Shown here one piece after another: positions 35,283-43,920 of a stretch of 64,000 bases of DNA. Within the stretch, counting starts at the first letter, position 1. The number at the start of each line of letters is the position of its first letter. Below the pieces are notes generated by a model that was not told the DNA's origin, did no database searches, and worked only from the letters and a program-made list of their open reading frames with translations. The stretch lies in the NCBI RefSeq assembly GCF_000154785.2, contig NC_015730.1:496001-560000 (forward strand), read 5' to 3'. The translations under genes and the position numbers were made by a program. This DNA comes from Roseobacter litoralis Och 149 (lineage in GTDB: Bacteria; Pseudomonadota; Alphaproteobacteria; Rhodobacterales; Rhodobacteraceae).

Positions 35283-36266
35283 TCACAAGAGATCACCATA
35301 TTGGCGTAAGGCCATTTGAAAAACCTCGGCATCGACATTGCCGCCTGAGATCGTAACGATCACTGTGTCGCCGTCAATTTCTGAGGCGTGAAACAAGGCC
35401 GATGCCAGTGCAACGGCGCCACCGGGTTCGGCCACGACCTTGAGGTGCGCAAACGCCAAGGCCATGGCGTGCAGTGCTTCGTCATCTGTCACGACAATCC
35501 CGGGGCCTGCCAGTTTTTGCAGGATGGGAAAGGTCAGAACGCCCGGTGTGGGAGAGATGATGGCGTCGCAAATACTGCCGGAAGTTTTCGCGTTGCTTAA
35601 ACGCTCACCGGCAACGAGAGACCGCGCCATATCATCGAAATCGGCAGGTTCTGCAGGGCGCACGCGGTAGCCCGGGGCGTCCGCCTCCAGCGCCAGCGCA
35701 ATGCCGGAGGCAAATCCCCCACCACCGCAGCAGACGATCACTTCGGCTGTGTCCACCCCCAGCGCTGTCGCCTGTGCTGCGATTTCCAGCCCGGCGGTGC
35801 CCTGACCTGCGATCACTTGCGGGTTGTCAAAAGGCTTGATCAGGGTGAGATCGCGCTCCGCTGACAACGCAGCACCGATGGCGTCCCGGTCTTCGCCTGC
35901 AACGCGGTCATACAGAACGATCTCCGCACCGAGCAGTTTCGTGTTCTCAATCTTCGTGCGCGGTGCGTCCTGTGGCATAATAATGACCGCAGGGGCGCCA
36001 AATTGCCGGGCTGCCAAGGCGATGCCCTGCGCGTGATTGCCGCTCGAATAGGCGATAATGCCCCGTTTGCGCGCATGCGCATCAAGGGCCGAAATTGCGG
36101 ACAGCGCGCCACGGTATTTGAAGCTGCCGGTGTGTTGCAAGCACTCGGCTTTGATCAAAACACGACGTCCTGCGATTGCGTCGATATTGGGTGAGGACAG
36201 CAAGGGCGTGCGCCGCACATGTCCTTCTAGTCTTTGCTCTGCGGCCCGAATTGCGTCGATGTTCAC
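35283..36266 (-). CDS. Threonine/serine dehydratase-like PLP enzyme
   Basis: 327 residues, fold type II PLP. The Schiff-base lysine is in HTGSFKYRGA, the Asn-containing SSGNHAQGIALAA loop binds the cofactor, and the phosphate-binding glycine loop reads CCGGGGFASG, where most biodegradative enzymes have GGGGLISG. It has no C-terminal ACT regulatory domain. Possible activities are L-threonine or L-serine ammonia-lyase, serine racemase and 3-hydroxyaspartate dehydratase. It overlaps the next hydrolase gene by four bases and lies in a catabolic operon, so a deamination step is suggested. Confidence 0.88.
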   Translation of the reverse strand: MNIDAIRAAEQRLEGHVRRTPLLSSPNIDAIAGRRVLIKAECLQHTGSFKYRGALSAISALDAHARKRGIIAYSSGNHAQGIALAARQFGAPAVIIMPQDAPRTKIENTKLLGAEIVLYDRVAGEDRDAIGAALSAERDLTLIKPFDNPQVIAGQGTAGLEIAAQATALGVDTAEVIVCCGGGGFASGIALALEADAPGYRVRPAEPADFDDMARSLVAGERLSNAKTSGSICDAIISPTPGVLTFPILQKLAGPGIVVTDDEALHAMALAFAHLKVVAEPGGAVALASALFHASEIDGDTVIVTISGGNVDAEVFQMALRQYGDLL

Positions 36267-37090
36267 TTGAGCGCCTCAACCCATGTTTGCAGTGCCGCAA
36301 CCGATTCCGGTTCATCAAGAAACGGCACATGTCCCCGTCCGATCACTGTGGCTGAAATCATCTCCGGGCGACGGTTTTTCATCTCTTTCAGGGTTTCATG
36401 CGAAAACAGATCAGAGTTTTCGCCGCGAATACATGCCAGCGGCAGGCCAGACAATGCATCGAAGTAGGGCCAAAGGTCGGGTGCGGCCTGTGCCCCCTGC
36501 AATTCCACCGCGTCGCGCAGTTTTGGATCATAGGTAATGTCCAAACCGCTGCCGCTGCGGGTATAGTGTTTGATCGCCTCTTCCATCCACCGGGTCAAAG
36601 GAACGTCTGAAAACCCGGTCATGTTCTGCTCAAGCAAACGCGCAGCGGTCAGGTGGCTGACCGCTTTGGGGGCCCGTCCGATATAGCCCATGATGTTATC
36701 AAGTCCTTTTGGCTCAATCACCGGCCCGATGTCATTCAGCGCCGCGCCCAAGAGCCGTTCCTTTGCGCCGAAGGCCAGACCCATTGCCAATAGTCCGCCG
36801 CGCGACGTCCCCAGGATCGCCACGCGATCCAGCGCCAGATGGTCGAGCAATTCAATCACGTCGCGGGCTTCAATCAAGAGGTTGTAATTCGCCCAGTTTG
36901 TGTCCCAATCCGAATTGCCCCGTCCGCGGTAATCAAGTTTGATCAACCGCGTCCCACTGAGGTGCGGTGTCACGTAGGAAAAGTCCTTTGACGTGCGTGT
37001 CAGCCCCGACAAACAAAGGATCGGCAAGCCGTCTCCGTCGTCCGTGTAATAGAGGGAAAGCCCGTCTGAGGTTGTGAACTTCGGCATCAT
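36263..37090 (-). CDS. Alpha/beta hydrolase
   Basis: 275 residues. Features are ILCLSGLTRTSKDFSYVTPHL (oxyanion region), LDYRGRGNSDWD, nucleophile elbow ILGTSRGGLLAMG (Ser) and terminal GRGHVPFLDEPESV (His). The SGLTR variant of the usual HG motif is seen in a branch of uncharacterised bacterial hydrolases. ATG 37090 overlaps the dehalogenase stop by four bases. It is the third alpha/beta hydrolase of this operon, with no specific substrate assignable. Confidence 0.9.
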   Translation of the reverse strand: MMPKFTTSDGLSLYYTDDGDGLPILCLSGLTRTSKDFSYVTPHLSGTRLIKLDYRGRGNSDWDTNWANYNLLIEARDVIELLDHLALDRVAILGTSRGGLLAMGLAFGAKERLLGAALNDIGPVIEPKGLDNIMGYIGRAPKAVSHLTAARLLEQNMTGFSDVPLTRWMEEAIKHYTRSGSGLDITYDPKLRDAVELQGAQAAPDLWPYFDALSGLPLACIRGENSDLFSHETLKEMKNRRPEMISATVIGRGHVPFLDEPESVAALQTWVEALK

Positions 37091-37773
37091 ATACCTGCAA
37101 TTTTGGGGATTTTCTGCAAATCATCCAACACATGTTCCGGGCGCCACGGCAACCTGTCTACAGGGTCGTTCGCGCGGTTGACCCATGCGGTTTGAAACCC
37201 GTAGCCTGAGGCGCATGCGGCGTCCCAGCCATTGGACGAGACAAAAAGAACCTCATCAAGATCGCCGCCAAACCGCTTGAGCACCAGATCGTAGACCCGC
37301 GCATCCGGTTTGAACACGCCTACTGATTCAACCGACAAAGTGTCGTCAAGAAAGGTTTCGATACCTGCTGACTGAACCGCACCGGCAAGCATGTCGGGCG
37401 AGCCGTTGGACAGGATTGCTGTGTTCAACCCCGCCTCTTTCAACGTGGCCAACATCAGCGGCACTTCGGGATAGCTCTGAAGTTCCCAGTAGAGCGCCAA
37501 CAGGCGTTCGCGTAATGCTGTATCCTGCGCGTGCCCGGATTTTTCCAAGGCCCAGTCCAGTCCTTCTTGGGTGATGGTCCAAAAGTCATCATGTGCCCCG
37601 ACAACAGCGCGCAGCCATGTGTACTGCAATTGTTTCTGCCGCCAGTTTTCAGCCAGAACCGGCCAACTGTCGGCGATATGATTGAAATCAGGTTCAGAGG
37701 CCGCCTGTCGCGCGGCTGCAGCGACATCGAAAAGTGTGCCGTAGGCATCAAAAACACATGTCTTAATGGCCAT
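37087..37773 (-). CDS. Haloacid dehalogenase type II (HAD superfamily)
   Basis: 228 residues from ATG 37773, preferred because AAGGA is eight bases upstream; an in-frame GTG two codons earlier lacks spacing. HAD motif I is FDAYGTLFD (nucleophilic Asp), motif II SNGSPDML, motif III Lys in GVFKPDARVY, and motif IV VSSNGWDAACASGYGF, the sequence diagnostic of L-2-haloacid dehalogenases. It would hydrolyse short 2-haloacids to 2-hydroxyacids, and marine bacteria meet natural haloacids. It is the first gene of the minus-strand operon that ends with the MFS exporter. Confidence 0.93.
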   Translation of the reverse strand: MAIKTCVFDAYGTLFDVAAAARQAASEPDFNHIADSWPVLAENWRQKQLQYTWLRAVVGAHDDFWTITQEGLDWALEKSGHAQDTALRERLLALYWELQSYPEVPLMLATLKEAGLNTAILSNGSPDMLAGAVQSAGIETFLDDTLSVESVGVFKPDARVYDLVLKRFGGDLDEVLFVSSNGWDAACASGYGFQTAWVNRANDPVDRLPWRPEHVLDDLQKIPKIAGI

Positions 37774-37959
37774 CTGCACATTCCTTTACCGCTATCCCGG
37801 TGCAGAGTGTCACGGGCCGCCGCTTTGTAAAAGGGCGAAAAGGACTGGTTTTCGGGTTTACTGATCTCCAAGAGATGTTCAATGTGGGGGCGACACAGAA
37901 GAACCTGCGCAGATACGCGGCCTTCGCCACACACCCCCACACAGAACACTGGAGACGAA

Positions 37960-38394
37960 ATGACCCACGTCAAGACGGGCGATACAGTCGCTATTCATTA
38001 TACTGGTACGCTGTTGGATGGCAGTACGTTTGACAGTTCAGATGGTCGCGACCCATTGGAATTCATTGTCGGGTCAGGCCAGATCATACCCGGCCTTGAT
38101 GTGGCCTTGCCGGGCATGAGCGTGGGCGACAAGAAGAAAGTCGAAATTGCCTGCGATCAGGCTTACGGTCCCTTGAAAGCTGAAATGCGGCAGGCTGTTC
38201 CGCGCGAAGGCATTCCGCCGGATTTGCCACTGGACATAGGGACGACACTGGAAATGCAGACGCCGGATGGCCAGTCAATGCCGGTGCGCGTGGTTGAGGT
38301 CGATGACGCGACGGTGACATTGGATGCCAATCATCCACTCGCGGGCGAAGACCTAACGTTTGATATCGAGTTGATGCGCATAGATGCGGCATGA
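37960..38394 (+). CDS. FKBP-type peptidyl-prolyl cis-trans isomerase (SlyD-like)
   Basis: 144 residues from ATG 37960 behind GGAGACGAA. The FKBP strands read VAIHYTGTLLDGSTFDSS, then PLEFIVGSGQIIPGLDVALPGM, and an IF (insert-in-flap) chaperone domain occupies about 70-125, as in SlyD. The metal-binding His/Cys-rich tail of E. coli SlyD is absent. No signal peptide, so cytoplasmic. It is divergent from the dehalogenase operon, with 186 bases between starts. Confidence 0.94.
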   Translation: MTHVKTGDTVAIHYTGTLLDGSTFDSSDGRDPLEFIVGSGQIIPGLDVALPGMSVGDKKKVEIACDQAYGPLKAEMRQAVPREGIPPDLPLDIGTTLEMQTPDGQSMPVRVVEVDDATVTLDANHPLAGEDLTFDIELMRIDAA

Positions 38395-38538
38395 ATTGAT
38401 ATCCCGCATACCGCTGACAAAGTGTTAATTATGAATTCTGTAGTCACTTGAACGAAATGCGGGGTGCATCTAACCATAATGAGACGGAGTGTAGCGTTTA
38501 ACTAGGGCCTTTTTTGCGTTCCTGAAGGAGAAATTCTT

Positions 38539-38985
38539 ATGGATTACGAAACCTCCCGAACGAGCGATGCTCCTGTTATGAACGCGCTACAGGTTATCTT
38601 TTTGGACATTGCCCTCACTGTCGGCCTGCTGGCAGCCCTCAAGGTCAGTGGTACTGGGTGGTTGATGGCTTTCGTTTGTGCCTGGGTCGGGGGATGTTTG
38701 CTCACGATTGCTGCAGTCTTTGTGATTTACAAGGTTGCGCTGATGTCTGAGCAGAAAGTTGAAGCCGCGGCGGATACCCGGTCGGCTGTGATGCCCGCTA
38801 AGGTCGCCGATGCCATACAGGTCTGGGAAACAGACCGTCTGATGGAGCTGGATCTGACGGCGCAGGCCGGATCTGCACAGGCAACGCATGCCGGACACCA
38901 CCGCACGGGTGCAGCGCCAACCACAGGCGCGGAGGCATCAGACGTGCCGGATCACGCCCACGGTAAGCGCGCAAACGGGACTTAG
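38539..38985 (+). CDS. Small two-helix membrane protein, hypothetical
   Basis: 148 residues behind AAGGAG. Two hydrophobic segments at about 16-36 and 42-66 (NALQVIFLDIALTVGLLAAL, GWLMAFVCAWVGGCLLTIAA) are followed by an 80-residue soluble tail rich in Ala, Thr, His and Gly. The tail has low-complexity composition and probably faces the cytoplasm. I recognise no domain. It stands alone between the FKBP gene and fabI; a short hairpin at 39027-39044 separates it from fabI. Confidence 0.75.
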   Translation: MDYETSRTSDAPVMNALQVIFLDIALTVGLLAALKVSGTGWLMAFVCAWVGGCLLTIAAVFVIYKVALMSEQKVEAAADTRSAVMPAKVADAIQVWETDRLMELDLTAQAGSAQATHAGHHRTGAAPTTGAEASDVPDHAHGKRANGT

Positions 38986-39026
38986 CGCGAGGTCGGGTAA
39001 CTGCGGCATGCAATAAACTCTTGTTC

Positions 39027-39048
39027 ATGCGTTTTCAGGCGCATTTTT
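39027..39048. terminator. Short hairpin with T-run between convergent genes
   Basis: ATGCG (39027-39031) pairs with CGCAT (39040-39044) around an eight-base loop and is followed by TTTTT. The stem is short, so efficiency is doubtful, but the position after the gene ending at 38985 fits a terminator. Confidence 0.35.
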
Positions 39049-39115
39049 GGGCCAATAGGGACAGGCAAAACATCGCGCGTGTACGTCAGGTACGACTGTG
39101 CCGCGGCATAAGCGT

Positions 39116-39907
39116 TTACAGGTTCTCGCCCTGTGGCATCCCGAGGATATGATACCCACCATCAACGTGTATGATTTCGCCGGTGGTGCAGGCACCTGCA
39201 TCTGACGCGAGATAGACAGCCGTGCCGCCCACCGCGTCCAACGTCGCGTTTGAGCGCAGAGGGGCGTTTTGGTCGGTGTGTTTATAGGTCTTTCGCGCAC
39301 CGCCAATGGCCGCCCCGGCAAGGGTTTTCATCGGGCCGGGAGAGATCGCATTCACGCGGATGCCTTCGGGGCCAAGGTCGTTCGCCAGATACCGTGTGGC
39401 ACTTTCCAACGCGGCCTTTGCCACACCCATGACGTTATAATTGGGCACGACAGTATTGCTGCCCTGATAGGTCAGCGTCATCAACGTACCGCCATTTTCG
39501 ACCATAAGGGGGTGCGCGCGACGTGCCACCTCCAGAAACGAATAGGCGCTGATGTCCATCGTTTGCTTGAAATTCTCGCGACTGGTATTGAGAAAACGGC
39601 CCGTCAGTTCTGATTTGTCCGAAAACGCGATGGCGTGCACCAGAAAGTCCATTGTCGGCCAGTGCGCCGACAGTTGTTCGAAGGCTTTGTCCAAGGATGC
39701 GTCGTCTGTGACGTCCACATCGACCATGAAGTCCGACCCGACAGAGGCCGCGAGCGGGGCAAGGCGCGATCCAAAGGCGTCGCCCTGATAGGTGAAGGCC
39801 AGATCCGCACCGGCAGCCGCCATCGATCTTGCGATGCCCCATGCGATCGAACGCTCGTTTGCGACGCCCATGACCAGCCCGCGTTTTCCTGCCAAAAGAC
39901 CTGACAT
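39116..39907 (-). CDS. fabI: Enoyl-ACP reductase (NADH)
   Basis: 263 residues. It reduces trans-2-enoyl-ACP in each round of fatty-acid elongation. The divergent SDR active site YQGSNTVVPNYNVMGVAKAAL gives the Tyr-x6-Lys pair of FabI, and the cofactor motif is MGVANERSIAWGIA. At the position of E. coli Gly93, a diazaborine/triclosan contact, this protein has Ala (HAIAFSD), as in some natural FabI enzymes. It is the last gene of fabA-fabB-fabI and lies nine bases after fabB. Confidence 0.97.
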   Translation of the reverse strand: MSGLLAGKRGLVMGVANERSIAWGIARSMAAAGADLAFTYQGDAFGSRLAPLAASVGSDFMVDVDVTDDASLDKAFEQLSAHWPTMDFLVHAIAFSDKSELTGRFLNTSRENFKQTMDISAYSFLEVARRAHPLMVENGGTLMTLTYQGSNTVVPNYNVMGVAKAALESATRYLANDLGPEGIRVNAISPGPMKTLAGAAIGGARKTYKHTDQNAPLRSNATLDAVGGTAVYLASDAGACTTGEIIHVDGGYHILGMPQGENL

Positions 39908-39916
39908 GATTTTCTC

Positions 39917-41146
39917 CTATCCCAGATATTTCGACAGGATCATCGACCCGTTGGTGCCGCCAAACCCGAACGAATTGGTCATGACGGAATCAAGCCCGGC
40001 GTTGTCGACACGTTCCAGTACGATTTCCTCGGGCGTCAGCGCGGGATCCAGTGTCTCTACGTTGATCGATCTGGTCATGAAGTCATGTTTGAGCATCAGC
40101 AGGCTGAAGATGGCCTCCAACGCGCCGGCGGCACCCTGTGCGTGACCCGTCATGGATTTGGTTGAACTGACCGGCGGGGTGGTGCCTGTGCCGAAGACAC
40201 GGCGGACCGCTTCAATCTCGCCGACGTCACCCACTGGCGTAGAGGTTCCATGCGCGTTGATATAGCCGACCTTGCGCCCCTCGGGCAGTGTGCTTAGTGC
40301 CAAACGCATCGCACGCTCGCCGCCCTCACCGGAAGGGGCGACCATGTCGTGCCCGTCGGAGGTTGCCGCATAGCCCGTGACTTCGGCGTAGATCGTAGCA
40401 CCGCGTGCCAAGGCGTGGTCGAGTTCTTCAAGCACCACAATGCCGCCACCGCCCGAAATCACAAACCCGTCGCGGTTGGCGTCAAAGGCACGGCTGGCCA
40501 GTTCAGGCGTATCGTTATACTTGCTGCTCATCGCGCCCATCGCGTCAAAGAGGCAGGAAAGGGTCCAGTCGAGTTCCTCGCCGCCGCCTGCGAACATCAC
40601 GTCCTGCTTGCCGAGCATGATCTGCTCAGCCGCGTTGCCGATACAATGCAGCGAGGTCGAACAGGCTGACGTAATCGAATAGTTTACGCCCTTGATCTTG
40701 AACGCGGTGCTGAGGTTTGCGCTTACGGTCGAGGACATGCACTTTGGGACGGCAAAGGGACCGATGCGTTTTGTAGCGCCGGTTTTGGCGACGACATTAT
40801 GCGCCGTCAGCATCGCGCTGGTGGAGGGGCCACCTGATCCGGCCACCAGCCCCGTGCGCGGGTTGGACACGGTGTCTTCGTCCAGCCCGGCATCCGCGAT
40901 GGCCTGCGCCATGGCGATATAGGCATAGGCAGCACCGGGTCCCATGAAACGCAGCGTGCGTTTGTCGATGTGTTCGGTCACATCAATCTTGAGCGTCCCG
41001 GCGATCTGGCTGCGAAAGCCATGCTCGCTCATCTCAGGGCTTGCGGTAATGCCACTGGTGCCCGCCTTGAGAGAGGTCAGAACTTCTTCTGCGTTGTTTC
41101 CGATGGATGAGACGATGCCCAGACCTGTCACGACGACACGGCGCAT
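39917..41146 (-). CDS. fabB: Beta-ketoacyl-ACP synthase I
   Basis: 409 residues from ATG 41146 behind AAAGGAGTG. Active-site Cys is in SITSACSTSLHC, with His in NAHGTSTPVGD and MTGHAQGAAGALE. It condenses malonyl-ACP with acyl-ACP and with FabA is needed for unsaturated fatty acids. It follows fabA by 31 bases. The motif set distinguishes FabB from FabF together with the fabA neighbour. Confidence 0.97.
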   Translation of the reverse strand: MRRVVVTGLGIVSSIGNNAEEVLTSLKAGTSGITASPEMSEHGFRSQIAGTLKIDVTEHIDKRTLRFMGPGAAYAYIAMAQAIADAGLDEDTVSNPRTGLVAGSGGPSTSAMLTAHNVVAKTGATKRIGPFAVPKCMSSTVSANLSTAFKIKGVNYSITSACSTSLHCIGNAAEQIMLGKQDVMFAGGGEELDWTLSCLFDAMGAMSSKYNDTPELASRAFDANRDGFVISGGGGIVVLEELDHALARGATIYAEVTGYAATSDGHDMVAPSGEGGERAMRLALSTLPEGRKVGYINAHGTSTPVGDVGEIEAVRRVFGTGTTPPVSSTKSMTGHAQGAAGALEAIFSLLMLKHDFMTRSINVETLDPALTPEEIVLERVDNAGLDSVMTNSFGFGGTNGSMILSKYLG

Positions 41147-41177
41147 GGCGCACTCCTTTGTTAATAGCGGCTCTGCC

Positions 41178-41687
41178 TCAACTCTCGGAGAGCGCAACCT
41201 TCATATCTGTAACCTGATAGATGGTTTCCCCATCTGCTTCCACACGGCCATTGGCCACGCCCATTGTCAAGCGCCGGGACTGGATCGCCTTGGTGAAATC
41301 CACATAATAGGTCAGCATCTTGCGATCCGGGCGCACCATTCCGGTGAGCTTTACCTCGCCGACACCAAGGGCATAACCGCGCCCCTGCCAACCGCGCCAG
41401 CCCAGATTGAAACCGGTCAGTTGCCACAGCCCGTCAAGGCCAAGGCACCCGGGCATGATCGGGTTACCGGGGAAATGGCAGTCGAAAAACCATAAATCAG
41501 GGGTGATATCGAATTCTGCGACAACATGTCCTTTTCCGTTCGCACCCGCATCTTCAGAGATGTCCGTGATGCGGTCCATCATCAGCATGGGTGGTTCGGG
41601 CAATTGTGCGTTGCCGGGGCCAAAAAGCTCGCCGCGGGCGCATTTTAACAGGGCTTCTTTGTCGAAACTGGTCGGGTATTGGGCCAT
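41178..41687 (-). CDS. fabA: 3-hydroxydecanoyl-ACP dehydratase/isomerase
   Basis: 169 residues from ATG 41687 ([14 protein letters not shown]). The hotdog active site is [26 protein letters not shown], with the catalytic His in CHFPGNP and Asp in GLDGL. It dehydrates 3-hydroxydecanoyl-ACP and isomerises the product to cis-3-decenoyl-ACP, the branch point to unsaturated fatty acids. It starts the fabA-fabB-fabI operon and is divergent from irr across 194 bases. Confidence 0.97.
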   Translation of the reverse strand: MAQYPTSFDKEALLKCARGELFGPGNAQLPEPPMLMMDRITDISEDAGANGKGHVVAEFDITPDLWFFDCHFPGNPIMPGCLGLDGLWQLTGFNLGWRGWQGRGYALGVGEVKLTGMVRPDRKMLTYYVDFTKAIQSRRLTMGVANGRVEADGETIYQVTDMKVALSES

Positions 41688-41825
41688 ACTGGCGCGTCTC
41701 CTGCTCGGCGTCTCTAAGGGTCGACCCCCTCTAGCATCGTGTTTGCGGGTCCTGCAAGAGTGCGGATGCGGCATGTTTATATGCGACACCCGTAGTTTTC
41801 CTGAACGGCGGGGGTGTCTTTCCAA

Positions 41826-41855
41826 TTGAAAATCATTCGCAAAGCCCTTTATATA
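41826..41855 (+). promoter_or_regulatory. Probable irr promoter with overlapping Fur/Mur-like dyad
   Basis: TTGAAA (41826-41831) and TATATA (41850-41855) are 18 bases apart, 26 bases before the irr ATG. The imperfect dyad TTGAAAATCATTCGCAA (41826-41842) overlaps the -35 element; six of eight arm positions match. It resembles Fur-family boxes. Both assignments are by inspection. Confidence 0.45.
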
Positions 41856-41881
41856 GAAGAGGTTCGTACAAAGAGGCACTC

Positions 41882-42301
41882 ATGAACGACGCGCAACATG
41901 ATATCGGAGCACAATGGCTGGCAACCGCTGGTCTGCGCCCGACGCGCCAGCGCGTGACGCTGGCGGCATTGCTGATCGGCGATGGTCAGGACCGTCACGT
42001 GACGGCTGAAAGCCTGTTTGACGCGGCCAAGTCGCAGGGCGAGGCAGTTTCTTTGGCAACAGTCTATAACACCCTGCGGGCCTTTTGTGATGTGGGTCTG
42101 GTGCAGGAAGTCACCGTGGATGGGTCAAAAAGCTATTTTGACACCAACACGCATGATCATCCGCATTTTTACTGGGAAGATGATGCAACCCTCACAGATG
42201 CCCCGTCAGAAGACCTCGTGATCGCGCAACTGCCCGATGCCCCTGAGGGGGCGGAGATCGCCTCCGTCGATGTGGTTATCCGCCTGCGTCGCAAACCCTG
42301 A
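41882..42301 (+). CDS. irr: Iron response regulator Irr (Fur family)
   Basis: 139 residues behind AGAGGCACTC. Winged helix at 15-80 (LRPTRQRVTLAALLIGDGQDRHVTAESLF, ATVYNTLRAFCDVGLVQEV) and the dimer domain with HDHPHFYWEDD, the His cluster that in Irr senses haem. Irr represses or activates haem and iron genes in alphaproteobacteria under iron limitation. The position divergent from fabA is conserved in this class, which supports Irr over Fur/Mur. Confidence 0.94.
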   Translation: MNDAQHDIGAQWLATAGLRPTRQRVTLAALLIGDGQDRHVTAESLFDAAKSQGEAVSLATVYNTLRAFCDVGLVQEVTVDGSKSYFDTNTHDHPHFYWEDDATLTDAPSEDLVIAQLPDAPEGAEIASVDVVIRLRRKP

Positions 42302-42482
42302 CGCCCAAACCTGCCGCGGTTCCGGGCTTTTGCCGCGCAGACAAGACTAATGCGGCGCGCAGGTTGAGCGGACCAAAGGTGTGCTATCAAATCGCGTGAC
42401 GTTGAGACAAGCGAGTTGCATTGCAAGCTTTCGCAGAGACTGGTATCCAGCCGCGCAACACCCCACTGATCGGATCCCTGCC

Positions 42483-43808
42483 ATGACTGCGCCCAAGAAG
42501 CTTTTCATAAAGACATACGGCTGTCAGATGAATGTCTATGACAGCGAGCGCATGTCCGAGGCGCTGGTCGCTGAAGGGTATGTTGAGACAAAGACCGCGG
42601 AAGATGCGGATATGATTCTGCTCAACACCTGCCACATCCGTGAAAAGGCCGCGGAAAAGGTGTATTCGGAACTGGGGCGCCTCAAATCGCTCAAAGCAGA
42701 TAATCCTGACCTGAAGATCGGCGTGGCCGGATGCGTGGCACAGGCCGAAGGGGAAGAGATCATGCGCCGCCAGCCTGCGGTTGATCTGGTTGTGGGGCCG
42801 CAGTCCTATCATCGCTTGCCACAGATGGAAGCGCGCCTGCGCGAAGGTCACAAGGCGCTCGACACCGACTTTCCACCCGAGGACAAATTCGAAGAGCTCA
42901 AGGCGCGCCCCAAAGCGCGGCGCGCGCCCTCGGCATTTTTGACCGTTCAGGAAGGCTGCGACAAATTCTGCGCCTTTTGCGTTGTGCCCTACACGCGGGG
43001 TGCGGAGGTCAGTCGACCCGTCACGCGCGTGTTGGACGAGGCGCGCGATCTGGTAGAGCGTGGCGTGCGCGAAATCACCCTGCTGGGGCAGAATGTGAAT
43101 GCCTATCATGGCGCGGGTGCAGACGGGAACGAACAGACGCTGGCGCAATTGATCTGGGCGCTCAATGATATCGACGGGTTGGAGCGCATCCGTTTTACCA
43201 CCTCGCACCCCAACGACATGCGGGATGATCTGATCGAAGCACACCGCGATTGCCCGAAGCTGATGCCCTATCTGCACCTGCCGGTGCAATCGGGGTCTGA
43301 CAAAATCCTCAAACGCATGAACCGCAGTCACACCGCCGACAGCTATCTGCGCCTCATCGAACGTATTCGCGCCGGACGGCCCGATATCCTGCTGTCCGGG
43401 GATTTTATTGTTGGTTTCCCTGAGGAAACAGAAGCGGATTTTCAAGCCACGCTCGATCTGATCGAGGCGGTAAATTATGGCTATGCCTATTCATTCAAAT
43501 ACTCCACACGGCCCGGCACGCCCGCCGCAGAGCGCGCGCAGGTCGACCCCGACGAGGCGGATGAGCGATTGCAGCGCATTCAGGCGCTGATTACGCGCCA
43601 GCAGCAGGACATCCAGCAGTCGATGGTTGGGCGTGATGTCAGCGTTTTGATTGAAAAGCCCGGCCGCTTTGACGGGCAGATGGTGGGCAAATCCGAATAC
43701 TTGCATGCGGTCCACGTGGATCAATGCAATGCGCGCATCGGTGACATTTTACCGGTTCGCATTGTCGAGGCGAAACGCAACTCGCTTGCTGCGGTGGCGC
43801 TTAGCTGA
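42483..43808 (+). CDS. miaB: tRNA-2-methylthio-N6-isopentenyladenosine methylthiotransferase
   Basis: 441 residues from ATG 42483. The N-terminal auxiliary [4Fe-4S] cluster ligands are Cys14, Cys50 and Cys84; the radical-SAM cluster is Cys159, Cys163 and Cys166 ([10 protein letters not shown]). A C-terminal TRAM domain follows (about 375-440, [19 protein letters not shown]). It adds the methylthio group to adenosine 37 of tRNAs reading UNN codons. It is followed by phoH, ybeY, corC and lnt on the same strand, a common alphaproteobacterial order. Confidence 0.97.
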   Translation: MTAPKKLFIKTYGCQMNVYDSERMSEALVAEGYVETKTAEDADMILLNTCHIREKAAEKVYSELGRLKSLKADNPDLKIGVAGCVAQAEGEEIMRRQPAVDLVVGPQSYHRLPQMEARLREGHKALDTDFPPEDKFEELKARPKARRAPSAFLTVQEGCDKFCAFCVVPYTRGAEVSRPVTRVLDEARDLVERGVREITLLGQNVNAYHGAGADGNEQTLAQLIWALNDIDGLERIRFTTSHPNDMRDDLIEAHRDCPKLMPYLHLPVQSGSDKILKRMNRSHTADSYLRLIERIRAGRPDILLSGDFIVGFPEETEADFQATLDLIEAVNYGYAYSFKYSTRPGTPAAERAQVDPDEADERLQRIQALITRQQQDIQQSMVGRDVSVLIEKPGRFDGQMVGKSEYLHAVHVDQCNARIGDILPVRIVEAKRNSLAAVALS

Positions 43809-43920
43809 CCTCAATCAACATTTTTGTGTGGCTTTGCCGGATAATCGTACAGGCAGCGCTTGCGTTGGTCTCAAGGAATTGGCACCGTCGTGCCGACTCG
43901 TACCCCGTTAGGAGCAGCTA

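Noticed and set aside
42387..43445. 352-codon open frame on the minus strand
   Set aside because: Antisense to miaB, which has all six cluster cysteines.
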